From Acidobacteriota bacterium (GTDB lineage: Bacteria; Acidobacteriota; Aminicenantia; Aminicenantales; Saccharicenantaceae): a stretch of DNA of 64,000 nt. A program made the translations under genes and the position numbers. Below, one piece after another: positions 62,723-64,000 of this stretch (position 1 is the first letter of the stretch; each line of letters starts with the position of its first letter). The notes under the pieces were generated by a model. It ran no database searches. It worked only from the letters and a program-made list of their open reading frames with translations, and was not told the origin of the DNA. Location: NCBI GenBank assembly GCA_028749115.1, contig JAQURD010000009.1, positions 1 to 64,000 on the forward strand, in the 5' to 3' direction.

Positions 62723-63949
62723 TTAGCTTTTATCTTGAACAGCGGAAACAAAGACTCTTTCGAATTTATTTACTGCTATGTCAAATGAAAGATTGTTTTT
62801 ATAATAGACACTACCATTCTTACCCATTCTTTCTCTATCCTCAAATTTGAGATTAGCAATTTTAATAATTCCCTTTGCCAGTTCTTCAGGATTTTCGGGG
62901 GGCACAATAACACCTGCGCCAGACTCTTTTATAAGGTCTGCTGCATCACCACGGACTCCAGCTATTATAGGCCTTCCTGCAGCCAAGTAAGTTTGTATTT
63001 TTGATGGTATTGTAATGGAAAACAAAGGATCGTCCTTAAGATGAACCAACAGGACATCTGCAGCCTGCATATATCGTTTAATTTCGCTGGCAGGTCTATA
63101 GGGTAAGAACATTACATTATCTAAATTCATCTTTTCTGCCTTTTTTTTGAGACGATCGGCTTCTACTCCCGCGCCGACAAATACAAATTGAATATTTAAA
63201 TATTTATCTCTTATTATTTTTGCTGCATACAGGACTGTGTCTAAAGCCTGAGCTCTACCTAGATTTCCGGCATATAAAACAGTAAATTTTTTTAAGTCCC
63301 AAGGAATTTCTGATTTATTGAAATGATCCTTAGATAATATACTGTCTTCATCGCACCAATTGTAAATTGTTTCTATTTCTTTCGAGTCCAAACCTAACTC
63401 CACTAACTTCTTTTTAAATCCTGGGGACAAAACAATTATCTTATCTGCCATCCTATAAAACAATCTACTGATATTGCCTATCAGCTTTATGATGTGATTA
63501 TTATTTATCATATCGGTAGCCTTTAACGTATCCGGCCAAAAATCCTCTATATCTAATATGATCTGAGAATTATAAAGCAGCTTTATGCAAACTGCAGGGA
63601 TCATAGCTGTTATTGGCGGATGATATACATAAATAACGTCGGGGCGAGTCACGTTTATTGACCCGAGAATCGAAGCTGATAAGGACCAGCTGAGGTAATT
63701 TACGATCCTTTTAATTTTTGATAAATCATGACTAGGGTATAAGGCCGTTCGGATAACTTTAATTCCATCAATAATCTCTTCTTTTACCAGCTTTATTTTA
63801 TATCCTGGATAGAGTTTCCCATGCGGGTAATTGGGGAAACCGGTTAAAACCTCAACCCTATGACCTTTTAATTTAAGTGCCTTCGCCAATGGCAAGCCCT
63901 TAAACATCGGCTCGGGCTGAAACCATTGGGTAACAAAAAGAATATTCAT
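62723..63949 (-). CDS. GT4 glycosyltransferase, WbuB-like
   Basis: A 408-aa GT-B glycosyltransferase. The opening ILFVTQWFQPEPMFKG, then GHRVEVLTGFPNYPHGKLYPGY, is typical of the WbuB group that adds GlcNAc-type or related residues in O-antigen synthesis. DIEDFWPDTL lies near residue 143; YAGNLGRAQ and PPENPEELA (GPGR/EX7E-like region) are in the C-terminal half. No membrane helix needed, although TM-like patches exist. It is the rightmost gene. AT-rich, and about 735 bp from the next gene of the cluster. Confidence 0.92.
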   Translation of the reverse strand: MNILFVTQWFQPEPMFKGLPLAKALKLKGHRVEVLTGFPNYPHGKLYPGYKIKLVKEEIIDGIKVIRTALYPSHDLSKIKRIVNYLSWSLSASILGSINVTRPDVIYVYHPPITAMIPAVCIKLLYNSQIILDIEDFWPDTLKATDMINNNHIIKLIGNISRLFYRMADKIIVLSPGFKKKLVELGLDSKEIETIYNWCDEDSILSKDHFNKSEIPWDLKKFTVLYAGNLGRAQALDTVLYAAKIIRDKYLNIQFVFVGAGVEADRLKKKAEKMNLDNVMFLPYRPASEIKRYMQAADVLLVHLKDDPLFSITIPSKIQTYLAAGRPIIAGVRGDAADLIKESGAGVIVPPENPEELAKGIIKIANLKFEDRERMGKNGSVYYKNNLSFDIAVNKFERVFVSAVQDKS

Positions 63950-64000
63950 CTAACCCATGAAGCTTATGAAAAGACCTACACTTCAGGATTTTTTCCATAC

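Noticed and set aside
63950-64000. Open frame on the minus strand upstream of the wbuB-like gene
   Set aside because: Only about 17 codons, overlapping the wbuB start in another frame; the other two frames have stops. The next gene must lie beyond the window.
1-64000. tRNA genes, rRNA genes and CRISPR arrays
   Set aside because: No cloverleaf with a T-arm GTTC core, no rRNA-like conserved stretch and no regularly spaced direct repeats were seen. The repeats present are inverted, intergenic and irregularly spaced.

Overview
The window reads as one stretch of a bacterial chromosome, gene-dense, of medium GC by eye, with an AT-richer right end from about 56.6 kb. No rRNA, tRNA, CRISPR array or phage region was seen. 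The gene mix suggests a Candidatus Aminicenantes-like or Acidobacteriota-like bacterium: a mitochondrial/spirochaete-type EF-G, a secreted active/inactive M16 peptidase pair, a large DUF5916 outer-membrane protein, an exported MEMO-family protein, a secreted M28 peptidase and a REP-associated (RAYT) transposase. That placement is inference; no marker RNA is present.

Left part (1-32 kb) is mainly housekeeping. It holds a truncated amino-acid permease, EF-G with a P-loop ATPase, the M16 pair, a LeuC/LeuD-type hydro-lyase with an isocitrate-lyase-family enzyme, pyrE followed by a Maf-RlmD fusion, bacterioferritin, truD, ispD and a sugar-phosphate nucleotidyltransferase. Next comes a thiM-thiE-thiL operon under a TPP riboswitch whose translational switch can be read from the sequence. 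It is followed by secreted phosphatase-like proteins, an RRM RNA-binding protein whose leader has two competing hairpins, a MEMO protein, pyrB, a PP-loop thiolase-like enzyme and an SDR.

Middle part (32-54 kb): mscL, then a YfiR-like protein with a membrane diguanylate cyclase, a multi-PAS histidine kinase and an M28 peptidase. A RAYT transposase follows, and the intergenic regions from here on carry short inverted-repeat elements that often start at the stop codon of the neighbouring gene. Three adjacent genes (a GHL10-type glycosidase, MnmA, a TauE/SafE permease) carry low-complexity segments. The MnmA case is extreme: two large insertions nearly double its length, and the second catalytic cysteine is missing.

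Right part (51.9-64 kb) is a leftward surface-polysaccharide cluster. It contains a nucleotide-sugar dehydrogenase, a membrane CapD/WbpM dehydratase, a class I aminotransferase, a DegT aminotransferase, a split transketolase, a PglC-like phosphoglycosyltransferase, a GNAT acetyltransferase and a WbuB-like glycosyltransferase. Dehydratase, DegT enzyme, acetyltransferase and phosphoglycosyltransferase together would suit an amino-dideoxy sugar loaded onto undecaprenyl phosphate. A gene graveyard (62.0-62.7 kb) with sugar-transferase and IS3 fragments interrupts the cluster, consistent with recent reshuffling.
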